Positions 31,738-43,375 of a stretch of 64,000 nt of DNA are shown here, piece by piece (position 1 is the first letter of the stretch; each line of letters begins with the position of its first letter). The stretch is from Thysanoteuthis rhombus (taxonomy: Eukaryota > Mollusca > Cephalopoda > Oegopsida > Thysanoteuthidae). The DNA lies in the NCBI GenBank assembly GCA_963457665.1, contig OY735216.1:47467825-47531824 (forward strand), read 5' to 3'. Below the pieces are notes generated by a model, which ran no database searches, was not told the DNA's origin, and saw only the letters and a program-made list of their open reading frames with translations. The position numbers and the translations under genes were made by a program.

Positions 31738-31810
31738 AGGCCGGACTCGAACTCTGAGGACTGCCTAACCGTGATACCTGTGTTACCGGTCATTCTTCAT
31801 TTCCGATCTG
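31738..31810 (-). mobile_element. tRNA-like SINE head
   Basis: The minus strand holds GAGTTCGAGTCCGG, an excellent B box, preceded by a tRNA-like TTAGGCAGTCCTCA. No intact cloverleaf. Confidence 0.35.
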
Positions 31811-31879
31811 CACTGCCTACCATTGACCGCAGAATGACCATTTTGGAGTTGTGATAAAAAGCAACAGAAACTAAAAAGC

Positions 31880-32160
31880 ATCCCAGAGAGCACATAACTC
31901 TGCCCCAATTCAATCACTTCTTTCGAAGCCAATTGTCCGCCCTTCCACAAAATTTCACAGGAATTCATCAGGAACTTTTGGGGATATCGTGTGAAAAGAA
32001 ATGAAAATTTGGCGACAATATGTTATTTGGACATATAACTACAATTTGTGGGAGATAACTGTGCATGAATCCAACCCAAAATTTAATCAGTTCTCCCGTA
32101 GCTTATTTCCCACCAAGTGAAATTAATTGAGAAATTTTGGAGATATCGGGTGGACAGTCG
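31880..32160 (+). repeat. Repeat family B
   Basis: GCACATAACTCTGCC, CCACAAAATTTCACAGGAAT, ACTTTTGGGGATATCGTGTG and TAACTGTGCATGAATCC blocks; shows the unit twice in diverged form (31890 and 32060). Confidence 0.5.
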
Positions 32161-32449
32161 TGATTGTATTCATAAATATATGGAGGAAAAAAAGGAAAAA
32201 AAATTATCTCAATAAAAAATAAATTCCTGCATCCGCCCCCAAATCTAACCACCAACTTCTTTTTGATATTTGCGGCGGCAATTTTAGTTCCTCCTTCATA
32301 AGAATAGCCGTCTCATTTATTACCCAGTTAAAAAAAAAAAACAAACTCCTCAAGTTCTGGTTAATGTGGGCCTGGACAAAGAAGGTTACATTTATCTTTT
32401 GAGCCATTTCGGGTGAAAAAGGGTGGGTCTTATATGTCGTCGAGTACAG

Positions 32450-32900
32450 TAATCATTAAGTGCTTCGTATATTTCACAAAATCCTCATCTGCTGCTATGG
32501 ACAGACTCAAGAGGCTCTTCAAATCTCTGGTGCTCTCCATCCTGCAGTGTGGGTGTGAGTCGACACCGCTGCCTGAAGAAGAAAGACGACTCCAGGTGTT
32601 AAAAACAAAATGTCTGAGGAGGCTACTCCGCATTTCCTACTTAGGAGACCAATAAGTACGCGAGGAGCAAGATCGGGAGCATTGTGTGTCCCTAGGAACC
32701 TCTCCTTACCACCGTGGTGCTGAAGTGGTCCGGTCACATCGCGACAGCCTACGCAAGACCGTCATGCAGAGCACTGTCGGGGTCGGGGGTACACGCGAAG
32801 GCGGCGACGGAAGGGCTGGTCCGACAACGTGAACGAGTGAACTGACATGACCATAATAGAATTTGGTGCGGGTCGCAGACACTACACAGACCAACCTGGA
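32450..32900 (+). pseudogene. LINE reverse transcriptase C-terminus, degenerate (second LINE family)
   Basis: The frame MDRLKRLFKSLVLSILQCGC...KTKCLRRLLRISYLGDQ matches the post-polymerase region of invertebrate non-LTR retrotransposons (typical K.LVxSILLYGCE and KCLRRLLRISY motifs). The following H.D.L.KT(V/I)(M/L)Q and GRR.G motifs continue in another frame to about 32830 after a stop. It differs from the RTE-type copies elsewhere. The clade is not assigned. Confidence 0.75.
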
Positions 32901-32957
32901 GAAGGGCTAAAATTTCTTTGGTCTGTGTTCCCCAACCCCGACGACAGCATCAATCTG

Positions 32958-33052
32958 AGGTTGTCATATGTCGCACAAGATAAAATTTGAATGGTCTTGG
33001 GACCAAATAAAGTGGCTTCTGTACCAATTGAAAATTCATCATCAGATTGAGC
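32958..33052 (-). repeat. Repeat family K, inverted copy
   Basis: Minus strand GCTCAATCTGATGATGAATT, then CCAAGACCATTCAAAT and TCTTGTGCGACA, matches 538-650. Confidence 0.45.
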
Positions 33053-33985
33053 GATGCAATTTTTTCTGTTTATTTTTTCATTTGTTTGTTTGCACTTAAA
33101 TGGGGTCATCTCATTTATTGACTTATCCTCGTATTATGACATTGTAATAATAAATTACGTCATAGAAACTTTTTGGACTTGATTTCTGATCATCATACAT
33201 AAAAACAGCTAGAGTTGAGTTGAGACTTTTAAAAGACTTAAGATTAAGATACTTGATTTATTAAAATAAATGAACTAACAGAATAGCTATAGGCTCTTTA
33301 GTGCCGATCCATGCATGAATAATCCTGTCATTTCAGACGGGCATATTCTAGTAATCAAATAACTGAAAATCCATCATCATATGGAGCTTTTATATGATAC
33401 GTATTTAAAAACGAAAAACAAAACTATGGGTCACGTATGTTTACAACGTCTCCTATCATCCGTGTGTGAAGGGATTGTTCTCTTTTGTAAATTTTCCTTT
33501 GGTACTAAATCTTTATTTTCGGAACCAGTTGGCTTTTGTTCAATACTAATTATGCCCAATTTTGGTCTTTAAAAAAACGAATTTCAGTTCTCATGGGAAT
33601 GAACTGAACCGAACTAATTGTTCACAAGAACATTCACGATATGATATTCAAGACGAGTTGACAAAGGAAACAATCGTAGAAGAAGATCCGGTTGACGTCA
33701 TCTAAAACCCCAACAATCAAGGAGATAGGGAGGGTCAGCCAGCAACGTTCAAAAGTGCATTCTTATTCCTGTAGTTTACATCATACTTTTCAATCGATGC
33801 ACTCTTTCACCTTTCAGAACTGCATGTCGTATACAGTAACCTTCAAATAAAACCAGGATTGGCCCGTCCATTAGTTGAACCTTGGCGGTCCTGTGAGTGT
33901 TCTCAAAGATAAAATTAATAGTCGTTAGCATGCAACCGGGAGTTTGTTTTATCATATCCAGTGGCATTCCTAAGCATTAAATCCC
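33053..33985. other. Unassigned AT-rich sequence
   Basis: No supportable gene, RNA or repeat. Confidence 0.4.
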
Positions 33986-33989
33986 TATA

Positions 33990-34345
33990 TAGCCTAAGCT
34001 GGTGTAATGGTTTGCACGTCAGTTTCACATGGGTTCGGGTTCGATCCCGATACGAGCGAAGATTATGGCAAACTCATTTATTAGGAAATTTTCCTCTGCA
34101 CTTTGAGTACACTCTGAATAGGGATTGGAATCGGGCCTTCCCTTATTCGAAAGGATAGTAGAAAACGAAAGAGGGGCCTTTGGGTCGCCCACGACTGCGG
34201 TTGATTTGCAACTAACAATCTTCCTCGTGGAACCGCAGTGATCTGCGCAGTAAGCCTTGCATTTCCTTAAAACTTGTATACAAGGAAACCAACATAAACG
34301 CAAACCACCTTGCCCAACCTCCAGATCAGCCAAGCCCTTGGAATG
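33990..34345 (+). mobile_element. tRNA-derived SINE
   Basis: A box TGGTGTAATGG (34000-34010) and B box GGTTCGATCCC (34038-34048) both match the polymerase III consensus perfectly at tRNA spacing. A body of about 290 bp follows, including TCCTCGTGGAACCGCAGTGA and ending near AACCTCCAGATCAGCCAAG. There is no acceptor stem, so it is a SINE and not a tRNA gene. Confidence 0.75.
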
Positions 34346-34424
34346 AACTCACTACTCCAGGAATCAAACTGAACTGACATCGAGAACCAGGATCTTAATC
34401 CACCAAAGTTTTCCCTCCTGTGAA

Positions 34425-34510
34425 TGTGCGAGTGGCGTAGCGGTCAGCAAGCCGAGTTCAAACTTTAGTAACACCCTTGAAAAAGCATGAATCCATCTAA
34501 TCCGAACCCA
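34425..34510 (+). mobile_element. tRNA-like SINE head
   Basis: GAGTGGCGTAGCGG has a perfect A box (TGGCGTAGCGG). GAGTTCAAAC about 30 bp later is a B-box-like sequence at short spacing. Probably a truncated SINE. Confidence 0.35.
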
Positions 34511-34964
34511 GAATTGTGCCCCGGAGGAGTCACTTCAGTGTCGTTCCACAGTATACAGAGGCATCAAGCGGAGTGTTGGATTGTCTGTTGAACAAAGGCA
34601 GAAAAATAAACGCCAGTATATTCTAAACCTTTAAATTGGTTGTTACAAATTGAATGTCGTTTTTTTTCTAAATAGTAGGATATACGGTGATATAAACAAA
34701 CACCAATGAATATTTGAGACAAAAATCTCTTTCCAACGGTACTCTAATGATAGCATGTCTTCTCAATAAAATCATTTAGGTTTAGCGGTAAAGAATTTAG
34801 TGAAAAGACGAATTATGGCTACCCATCCCATGGCGAACATTTTATAACGGATATGAAGTTCAAGTGTGTAATATACTATATAATAGTATCAATAAATTAT
34901 GCAAATGGGAATAATTTCTTTTTTCCCCTTTTGTTTCAGTGTCCACAGTTTACTAGAATATACC

Positions 34965-35080
34965 CGTCCAAAATGACTAGATTATTTATGTATGGATTGA
35001 CTCTTAGCAGCCTAAAGCTATTGAATAATTCATTTTCAGTAATTCAAGTATCCTGATTAAGTCTTTTCAAAGTCTCAGGC
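34965..35080 (+). repeat. Repeat family F, third copy
   Basis: TGACTAGATTATTTATGTAT, AGCCTAAAGCTATTGA and TAATTCAAGTATCCTGATTA blocks match 22880-23000. Confidence 0.55.
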
Positions 35081-36175
35081 TATTTTGATGTGTGATGATC
35101 AGAAATGAAGTCTTAAGGGCTTCCACGGTGTAATTTTTATTGTTATGTCATAATAGGGGAAGTAAATCAACCAATGAAAGACTACCCCATTTGAGCGCAA
35201 ACAAATCAATAATCATTGCTTTCACTGCCTTCACCACCATCTACGAATCGTCCTGAATCGCTTCCAATTCCTTGCTCAAGTAAGAAGACCACGAACTCAT
35301 AAAGATATCGCCAAATTCCTCACGAACCTTTCGTTTCAATTCATTCAGTATTTGGGCTTCCTTCCCAGATACCCAGGGTCGAATTTAGCATTGACGGGGT
35401 CCAGTGCAGAACTTTTCTATTTTTGTGTTTAGCAATTATTCAAAGACTAATAAAAAAAAGATTTAAATATTACAAAAAAAATTATGATTTTTAATTTAAG
35501 GTAAGGTCTTTTATGGGTCGATAATTTATCACTATGTAACCTAATAAATGAAAAACATTGAAATAAAAAAAGCCTATTAATCAATAATTTTTTTTTAGGA
35601 CTCCCAAAATCATGACGCCCCGTACAGCTTCACTGTTTGTCTTTCCTCACGTACAGCCAGCTCCTTCTAGCTATCGACCTTCTAACTACTTACGATCCGG
35701 GGTCCTTATAAGGAAAGAAAGTTCAATGAGAAATTCTCTGAAAACTGGGCCGCTCAGATAAAAATGAGAATATGTTTCCTGACGACATCAAATCAAAGGT
35801 CTATATTAGTGTTTGACCCTGTGACGACATGATTGTCATTGAAAACGTGAAATGGTAGATAAACTGGCTCTCCATGTGCTTTGTATTTCAAAGAGCCAAC
35901 CCTAAACATCTTCCGGGACTGCTTCGTCAAGGGAGTGTTACATCCGCTCTAACACATCTGGTTGTCTGCTAACGGTATCAGACACATCGACGTCATATCA
36001 AAGACCCTATTGCTGACGTCATGTTTAAGGGCCCCTTTTTCGTCAAAAGGAATTGTCTGGATGCTGACGATTGCATTCGATTTATTTTAAGAACAAGTTA
36101 ATCCTTGTGATAAAAATTCTTGGTTATATTTAAATGACAATGAGAATTCCTCCTTTTTTTTTTAGAAAAGAAATG
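35081..36175. other. Unassigned sequence
   Basis: No convincing coding frame or repeat by eye. Confidence 0.4.
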
Positions 36176-36179
36176 ATTC

Positions 36180-36506
36180 GACTTGTTTCAGTGGATAAGT
36201 CCATTGTTTCAAATAGCCAGTACAAGACATTTCCCTCCGAAAAATAGTAATCTTTAGGTGGAAGAGTCCATTGTTGCAGACAGAAGAACGGAAAAAATCA
36301 CGCTATTCGTAATAAAAGTAGATTAATTGATCCATAAGAAAAATAAATCACGGATGTATTTAACTACTATGAGATCACATTTAAAAGAAGAAACCCTACT
36401 GACCTCAAGCGGGAGAATCCATTGTTTTAAATATCTGGTGAAAGATATTCTCACCAGTATACTTGGTACCTTTATTTACAATATTTATTTAATTTCCATA
36501 CTTTTA
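36180..36506 (+). repeat. Repeat family I, carrying the U2-headed insertion
   Basis: AGGTGGAAGAGTCCATTGTT near 36256 matches 2003. Similar sequence resumes after 36864 (ATGTGGAAGGGTACATAGTA), consistent with insertion of the next element. Confidence 0.45.
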
Positions 36507-36864
36507 ACCTTTTTCTGGCCCTGTCTTCGGGATCAAAGTGTAGTATCTGTTCCACGGCATAGACCGAGGAGTCTGTACTGACACTTGCCCGTTGAATGGG
36601 CCGGAGATTGTGTGGAAGGTATCAAAGACTGGGTGCGCCGGTGCAAACGTTGGCCAATGAGGTTACACTGAGGCTGCGTTTGCTAAGCGCATTGGGAAGC
36701 CTTTGGACTCGTCCTTAGGCTCTCCCATTATTACTCGGCCCAGCTTTCGCAGGTAACTGCGTCGGCTGGAGCCATTTTTTGGGAGTAAGGTACTACTATT
36801 TCTTCCCACGTTAAGCCCGACCTTGTGTCACATATTGCTGCGGTGGGACAGTGATTAAATAGTT
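36507..36864 (+). mobile_element. U2 snRNA-headed SINE-like element, copy 1
   Basis: AAGTGTAGTATCTGTTC (36536-36552) is a 17-nt exact match to the U2 snRNA branch-site-pairing region. Diverged U2 5' sequence precedes it and U2-like CATAGACCGAGGA follows. A non-U2 body of about 290 bp then runs to CCCACGTTAAGCCCGACCTT...GTGATTAAATAG. The same body follows a U2-like head at 43867-44182 (minus), and its 3' end alone occurs at 48858-48947. ACCTTT at both ends (36507, 36865) may be a target-site duplication. Not a functional U2 gene: the Sm region and 3' stem-loops are missing. Confidence 0.7.
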
Positions 36865-37099
36865 ACCTTTATGTGGAAGGGTACATAGTAATAGAAAACG
36901 ACTCAGTTCAATATGTAAGTAAAACTTACATGATTTCATTTAATGAATATGTTTACCGTTCCAGCTTATTACACTGCACCACGCATTTCCCGGGTAGTGG
37001 GTGCTATTTTCTAGCTGTTTATATGTAGAGGAGTAAAATGGCGTTTTTTTCCCTTTGAAATTTGCTTTTGTGACAAGGTCAGGGATATTCATTTGTAAT

Positions 37100-37555
37100 T
37101 GTTTTTCTCAATGTGATTAAAACTGTGCGAATTCTTCCTTTGTTCAACTGGAAATAAGTGGGTTTCAAATTATCACTGTCTCGGTCATAAAAGCTAAGTT
37201 TGAAGAGAATAATGGACATATTCTGTGATTTTTAGAATTAATCAATTACAAAATAACAATCATTACACAAGAATGAAAAAAGTAAAAATATTTTGCACAG
37301 TATTATCACTTATTAACCAAATACGTGCACATGTGGGCAAGGACAGAAATTGCCAACCAGTATCGTGTAAGTGTTAGAAATGTACTTCCGGTACTCCCGT
37401 TTTAGTGCAATGGAGAGGTGCTGCCGCATTATTGCAATCCTTGGGACTGGAAATTATATAATTTTCTTGTTCACCGGACGGATCCTGGGGCCGGGAAATT
37501 ACAAACAAGCATATGTCTATCACTTCTCCAAAGTGGGTGCACCTGTGATTCAAGA
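37100..37555. other. Unassigned sequence before pyrimidine tract
   Basis: No gene recognised; an open frame running into the CT-rich tract is a composition artefact. Confidence 0.4.
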
Positions 37556-37559
37556 TCTG

Positions 37560-38135
37560 TCTATCTCTTCCTTCTCTCCCCGTCTTGCTGCCCCAAACTT
37601 TCGCCCCTGCTCCTCCCCTCTCTCACTTACCCCTTCATCTCCTTTATTTTCTCTGCTCTCTTTCCCTAAGTCTCCTTCTCTATACTTTATCTCTCCCTTT
37701 CTCTCTCTTCCTCCCCGTCTCCTTCTCTTTCTCTCTTCCTTTCATTCTCTTCCTCCCCTGTCCCCTTCTCTTTCTCTTTCCCGCTCTCATCATCCTTCCC
37801 TTCTATCTCCATTCGTCTCCTTCTCTCTTCATCTACCTTTCTCTTAACTCTCTCCAATCTATTACTTTGTCTCCTCGCTTTCTAGTTCTCCCTCCCTCCC
37901 CTCCTCTCTTTCTCTTCTCTCCCTTAATCTTCTTCACTCTCCCCCTCTCTCCCCCTCTCCCCCTCTCTCTCCCCTCTCTCTTCCTCTTGCTCCATTTCTT
38001 TCTCTCTTCGTCGTCATTAATCTTCTTTCCTCAACTCTCTCGCTGTCTCCCACTATCTCCCTCTGTGTGCGCTTTCGCCCTTCGTCATCTCTTTACTCTC
38101 ACCCTCTATCTGTCTCTTCTCTCTCCCTGATTAAC
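37560..38135. repeat. Long polypyrimidine (CT-rich) tract
   Basis: About 575 bp of almost pure C+T on the plus strand, giving a Leu/Ser/Pro frame of 181 codons that is not a gene. It could form triplex DNA. A GA-rich tract (38700-38765) lies downstream on the same strand, so the two are complementary in base character. Confidence 0.9.
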
Positions 38136-39480
38136 TCATTCACCTCAACACATGTACATGTGAACCAGCACAATATAAATAGCCCCTCTTAGTGACAATA
38201 AGCTCTCATCTCTCAATTTTTCATCCCATTTGAAAATTAATAACTCCTCTCTTGGCTGCCTTCAACTCCTAAATTAACCCACCTTTATATCCCCCTCTCC
38301 ATCTCCCTGGTCCCTCCCGCTACATCTATCCCCCGCACCCTCATATCAGCCCTAGCCCCACCCTCGTATTACCAATATCATCTTCATGCTATCATCTTTA
38401 TAACACTAGTTCGCCCGAGTTCCCAAGCACACAGACCCATGCGCATTGTATCGGGTCGATAGATGTAGACTGAAAGAAATGACGTCTACGGTTATATACA
38501 TATACATACGCACCCGAGACGACCGTGGGAATGTAGTCCTACCTGTTTTCGGGGTACATTAAATGCCAGGTGGTCAGCTATTTGCCTTCGTTCTCCTTTA
38601 AATCCTCACCACCCCACCTATATATCCGCTTTTTACACCTCGAACACAACAAGAAGAGGGAAGGGTGTGACAGCAGGTGATTGTGAAGAAGAAGGAAAAA
38701 GAAACAGAGAGAGAGAGAGAAACAGAGAGAGACAGAGAGAGAGACGGACAGACAGAGTGAATGATTGAGTTGCAGTGACTTGAAGCGAAGAAGAAAAGGA
38801 AGGGGTAAATGAAGTTTAAGAAATGAAAAAAAGAAAAGACGGAGATTTTATTTACAAAATCTGTTCAGTAATGAGACACACTTTTACGGTGTATTCATCG
38901 TGGCGTGGCAAGCAACACACGTATATATAAATAAGGAGACGGGCAGGAACAGTGTGGCCAGATAGTTGGCAATGTTTCTGGCCAAAACACGTCAAAATGG
39001 CCATTAAAGGCCAATTGCTTGTAATGTCTTGGAAGACAATTATTTTATTTATTTGCTCAAATATTTCCAATCATTAGTATTTATTTGAAAAAAAAGTTTA
39101 TACACAATTAGCTTAATGCCCTTTAATTGCTTTATAGCAACTTTGAGGTGATGACCTGAGAATTCAAGTTGCAATTATTAGAAAAAAACAACTGAAAAAT
39201 CAAGATGAAGGTATATAGTATTATATAATAACAATTGTTGATGAAACATTGCATACCAGTACACACCAAAAATAAGAATTTATTAAAAATACTACTGCAT
39301 CAAAGTCAAAGATGGACAAAAATCTAAATATGACAAAACCAAACAGTTCATGGCAAATGCTTTTCGAAAGATTCTCATTTGGCCATAAAGTGGCAAAAAT
39401 GGCGACCCCTGAGAGATGGACAGGAAAGATAGAAATACATTTTGTTTTTTGTTTTTTATACCGTCCTTGTATTATTTTTT
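38136..39480. other. Mixed unique sequence
   Basis: 38140-38660 is GC-richer and non-repetitive with a TATAAATAG near 38173 and CGTGGGAA at 38524. No exon can be supported. The rest is AT-rich. Confidence 0.35.
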
Positions 39481-40726
39481 TTATATAGTTTTTTTAAAGC
39501 TTTTTTTTTTCTTTCCCTTTTTAATGAAAACAGAGCCGCGTTTCAAAAGCAGGGTTTTCTGAGAAAATGCCCACGAGGGCGTTGGAAATATTGGACATAG
39601 ATATTTGCGAAGATAACTTCTCCTGCGGGACAGCGACGTTAGTTTCGTACATAAACAATCGTGTATAGAATGCAGGTTAAAGTAAGTGTAGGGTTCAAGA
39701 TAGCAATACATACATTGAGCGTATAAGAATTTAGATAAATTCCAGCGTTGATATATTCCGGGAGATAAAAAAAAAAGAAAAAAGGTGTAAGACATCGCAT
39801 TACAAATAATTGGGTTCAGCAGAACAGGTGTTACGCTGAAGACTTGCAAGGTCGTAATTGAGAAAAAGTGATCGTTAATGAATCTACAAGAAACAGGTTG
39901 TTTTTATCACTGTATGGCGTTGAGATATAATTTTGACGGCAAAATGAGTGCCATGTACATGGGGCCGACCTTAGGTACCGACAAGACAGGCAGTCGTACG
40001 GGGCGCCAAATGTTAGGTGTCCGAGACAGTAGGATTCTCCAAATTCAAATGGAAAAAACACGAAAATTGATACATTTAATTAGACTAAAAACAGTCAGAA
40101 TAGGAAAAATCCTTGCTGTGATGTCAATTTTTTTTAGGAATATTTGATAATTACTTTCTTTTGTGGTGAAACTAAGAGGAAGGATTTTCAAAGGAAATTC
40201 TCATGACCGACGACAAACTCAGACTTAACTAATTTATTGAGGTAGAGTCCTCACAATAGCTAGGGCCTTGGATGGAAGGTAAGTGGAATAACTTGAGACC
40301 GCAAGCAGGCAAATAGATAAATAAGATGATGCTAAATTTTGAAGGGTTTAGAGGTTTATTTTGCAAGGGGTGCTAGGAACCCCAAAGCTGGTCCTAGTGG
40401 TACATTGGCTGGATCAATGTCTGACGCCTGGCATAGTTATTAGCTGACTTGTGATCTGAAAATTTCTCTCTGTATGATTAATCATTAACAGAGAAACGTT
40501 GGTTGCATGCATCGACAAGGAAAGAGATTATGTTGAAAAAATATATTAATTATGTATACTACAGATTTATTGATGCATCTATGTATATACCATTTTTTAA
40601 AATTTGAAAAGCTAAATAGAAATATCGTCAATTCTTCTTTTTTTTTTTTTACAAATATTTCTTTGATCTTGTTTTTCTTGCTTTTTGTCGTTTCTCACTG
40701 ACCAGCTTTCTACGATCGTTAGCAAG

Positions 40727-41095
40727 CAGTGCGAATCGGAAATTAAGGATGAGTATGAAAGAATTATGCTGGGCCTCACATGGAGAGACCACAAGATAGC
40801 ACGGTACATCCGGGAAAAGACAAGAGTCAGAGACATCATAGAATCCATCAAAAAATGCAAATGGCAGTGTGCTGGCCATGTTGCTAGAATGGCGAACAGC
40901 CGATTGACATTGCGACTCAAGACATGGGTCCCCCGAGATCACATGCGCAACTGAGGCCGGCAGAATATTAGATGGAGGGACGAGCTGGACAAATTCAGAA
41001 AGTACTGGCTCTGTGACGCCCACGATAGAGAAGTGTGGCAAATCCTGGGGAAAGTCTATGTCCAACGACGGACGTTGAAAGACTAATGATGATGA
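40727..41095 (+). mobile_element. RTE-type LINE, 3' fragment
   Basis: Reads ERIMLGLTWRDHKIARYIRE, IKKCKWQCAGHVARM, LKTWVPRDHMRN, a stop, then WRDELDKFRKYWL and VYVQRRTLKD with a GATGAT tail. These are the conserved C-terminal segments of RTE-type endonuclease-reverse transcriptases. The least diverged copy here, but it has an in-frame stop and no catalytic domains. Confidence 0.85.
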
Positions 41096-41620
41096 TATAT
41101 TTTTTAAAAAAATCTCATTTGTTATCGATAAGACTACAAAAACTGACTGGTTATAGAAATTCAAATTTTACCATAGTTTCCATCACTCATTTTCCGCGAA
41201 CGCCTGATGCGCCATCATTTTATTTGTTTACTTTAGTAGTTATGGGCGCCAGCTGCCAGTTTTCCTGGGGGCAAGAGGGCAAAGGTATAAATTTCCATGA
41301 TAGTGGCAAAAGGATATATTCGAAGTATCAACCATATTACATAACAGGTACCCCACCCGTCATTTGTAATGTACGCAAATACGACTCAATGCATGAACCA
41401 GATGTTCGATGGTACACTTGATTCTTGACACAGACGCATGACCTGACCCTGCAATGACATAATACTGTGAGCATCAGTGGATAATAACACAATTTTTTTT
41501 ACATGAAAACATCAAGTTGAGGTTATATAATACTATTGCACAGCACCATTACAGTTTATTTCAAACCCCCTCCTCAGTGGTCAACCGTGCCAGTAGTATT
41601 GAGAGCAATACCGTTCGAAT

Positions 41621-41990
41621 TCCTTCGATGAACCATTATCAATTATTATTGATTTTTGATTAGTATTTCTTTTATCTTAAAAGTCTGTTGTTCTTTTTTT
41701 TATAGCATCATTAGTATTAAATATAATTTCTTTCGAATTTCTCAATATGATTTCGAGTAGGCAATATTTCATAGAAGCAATCCGAATAATGTTACATCTA
41801 ATACAACCATTGTGAGTAAACAAAGCTGGTAGCGTATAGGTGTTCAGGATTATAAGGAATATAGCTATATTTAGGTGATTGCGACTTGCTAACGATCATT
41901 AAATGATATCTAGGAGATGCGGTTAAAAAAGTAACAACTGGAATTAAGATGAAAGAAACACTAGTCAAATCAGTCACATGATGAACAAAA
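41621..41990. mobile_element. Inverted-repeat element, family J (second copy)
   Basis: TTGATTAGTATTTCTTTTAT (41650s) has its inverse AAGATGAAAGAAACACTAGT near 41945. Arms of about 50 bp enclose 250 bp of AT-rich spacer. The same arm sequence is in the compact element at 19283-19480. Confidence 0.5.
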
Positions 41991-42238
41991 AGAGAGGAAG
42001 GGGGAATGCAAACGTATGAACACAAAACTGGCTAGTACTAAGCAAGCTTAATATGTGTATTTGCTGGATGCTAGTAATGTACATACAACCACTACTACTA
42101 CTGATGTGTCAATTTTGTTTTGTATTTTTCAAATATTTTTTTGCGTTGAGAATGTATAGTTGGATTTGATTTCATAATGGTCTCTAAGACTCTAATAATC
42201 TCTGATTTTAGATAAGTGCTTTGGTAGAGCTTCTAGAT

Positions 42239-42780
42239 CAGTCATCCTCAACAGGAGTAATATCACCCCAAGGAGGCGAATTGAGTCGAGTGGGGTGATA
42301 GATTGTCACATACAAATGGATCTTCGATTAAGAAAATGGCCAACTCAAAGAATGATGAGGAGCTAGTCTTAATTGGCGAATCAAAAAATACATATTTAAA
42401 AAAATCGTTTTAAAAATTAATTTTCGTTTCAGTTATCGTATTATTTCAGAATGTAGGTCGTTCTTCAATTACCTGCCATTGACAATTTATCATATTTGGT
42501 TGAAAGTGGTTTTTGTGCAGTCAATAAGATATTGACAAAAGAAAGAGATAGACCTGATACACGCATGCGTGGAGACATGAGAATTAACTTGAAATTTTCA
42601 ATCCAAATATTGAGAATCAAGCAGGAAAACATCAAGTACAATGGTCACATTGAATAACCAACATAAGTAAAATGTCATTCATTAAGAATTGTTCATGATG
42701 ATGGTGGGGGTGCTTGTGCTTTAAAAAGAACCAGAAGGGAGCGACAGGGGCAAAGTTTGACAAATCTAGAGTTCGTGGCA
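42239..42780 (+). mobile_element. hAT element relic
   Basis: Opens with a hAT-like terminus CAGTCATCCTCAAC and includes a hAT transposase C-terminal remnant (next entry). GGGGGTG and GGGAGCGACAGGGG near the far end resemble hAT subterminal sequence. The right terminus was not located. Confidence 0.45.
42472..42657 (+). pseudogene. hAT-family transposase, C-terminal remnant (ZBED5/FAM200-like)
   Basis: An open stretch reads PAIDNLSYLVESGFCAVNKI, then LTKERDRPDTRMRGDMRINL and ends at TAA. VESGF.AV...LTK.R.R......GD.R..L is the characteristic end of the hAT dimerisation region in ZBED5-type transposases. Only about 62 codons remain; the catalytic core and BED finger are gone. Confidence 0.65.
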
Positions 42781-42879
42781 GATATTACTAAAAAATTTGA
42801 AAAATATACAAAAATACCCGAACCTCGCATAAGTGAATCATCATAACCTGTGCGTGTACTAGAATTTTTTTTTTTAAAA

Positions 42880-43142
42880 TTGTCTAAAGAAATAGATCTT
42901 TTATCTGAAATTATCTTAAAAAATAGATCTTTTATCTAAAATCATCTCAAAAAATAGATCATTTATCTGAAATTATCTCAAAAAATAGGTCTTTTATCTA
43001 AAATTATCTTAAAAAATAGATCTTTTATCTAAAATCATCTAAAAAATAGATCATCTATCTGAAATTATCTCAAAAATTAGATCTTCTTTCTGAAATTATC
43101 TTGAAAAATAGATCTTTGATCTGAAATTATCTTAAAAAATAC
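42880..43142. repeat. Tandem array, ~31-bp unit, about 8 copies
   Basis: Units follow AAAAAATAGATCTTTTATCT then GAAATTATCTT. An alternation of GAAATTATC and AAAATCATC variants suggests a two-unit higher-order period. Confidence 0.85.
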
Positions 43143-43300
43143 CAGCACAGATTTAGACATTGTTAGTCCCAAAATGACCATAGAACATCCCCAAGACTTG
43201 AACGCCCCCCCCCCAAGAAACCGTCTGTAAAGGGCGCCTAGTAGTACACTAGTAGTGCAATTTTTCAAGGTTGTAGCCCCAAACATGTGACCAGGATTGT

Positions 43301-43308
43301 CCGGACAC

Positions 43309-43343
<35 letters not shown>

Positions 43344-43375
43344 CACAGACGCACACACACACACTCACACACACA
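43301..43375. repeat. (CA)n microsatellite
   Basis: CA repeats with AAAC and GACG interruptions. Confidence 0.92.

Noticed and set aside
36800-36812. CSL site TTCCCACG, also at 48890
   Set aside because: It is part of the U2-headed repeat body and present in both copies because of common descent, so it is not regulatory evidence for a nearby gene.
36507-36864. Functional U2 snRNA gene
   Set aside because: Only the first ~65 nt resemble U2; the Sm site and 3' stem-loops are missing and a repeat body follows.
37371-38130. Leu/Ser/Pro open frames of 158 and 181 codons
   Set aside because: Polypyrimidine tract has no stop codons by composition; no domain or splice evidence.
38160-38220. Second promoter with TATAAATAG near 38173
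   Set aside because: No downstream coding exon or paired CSL site; TATA-like octamers are expected by chance in AT-rich DNA.
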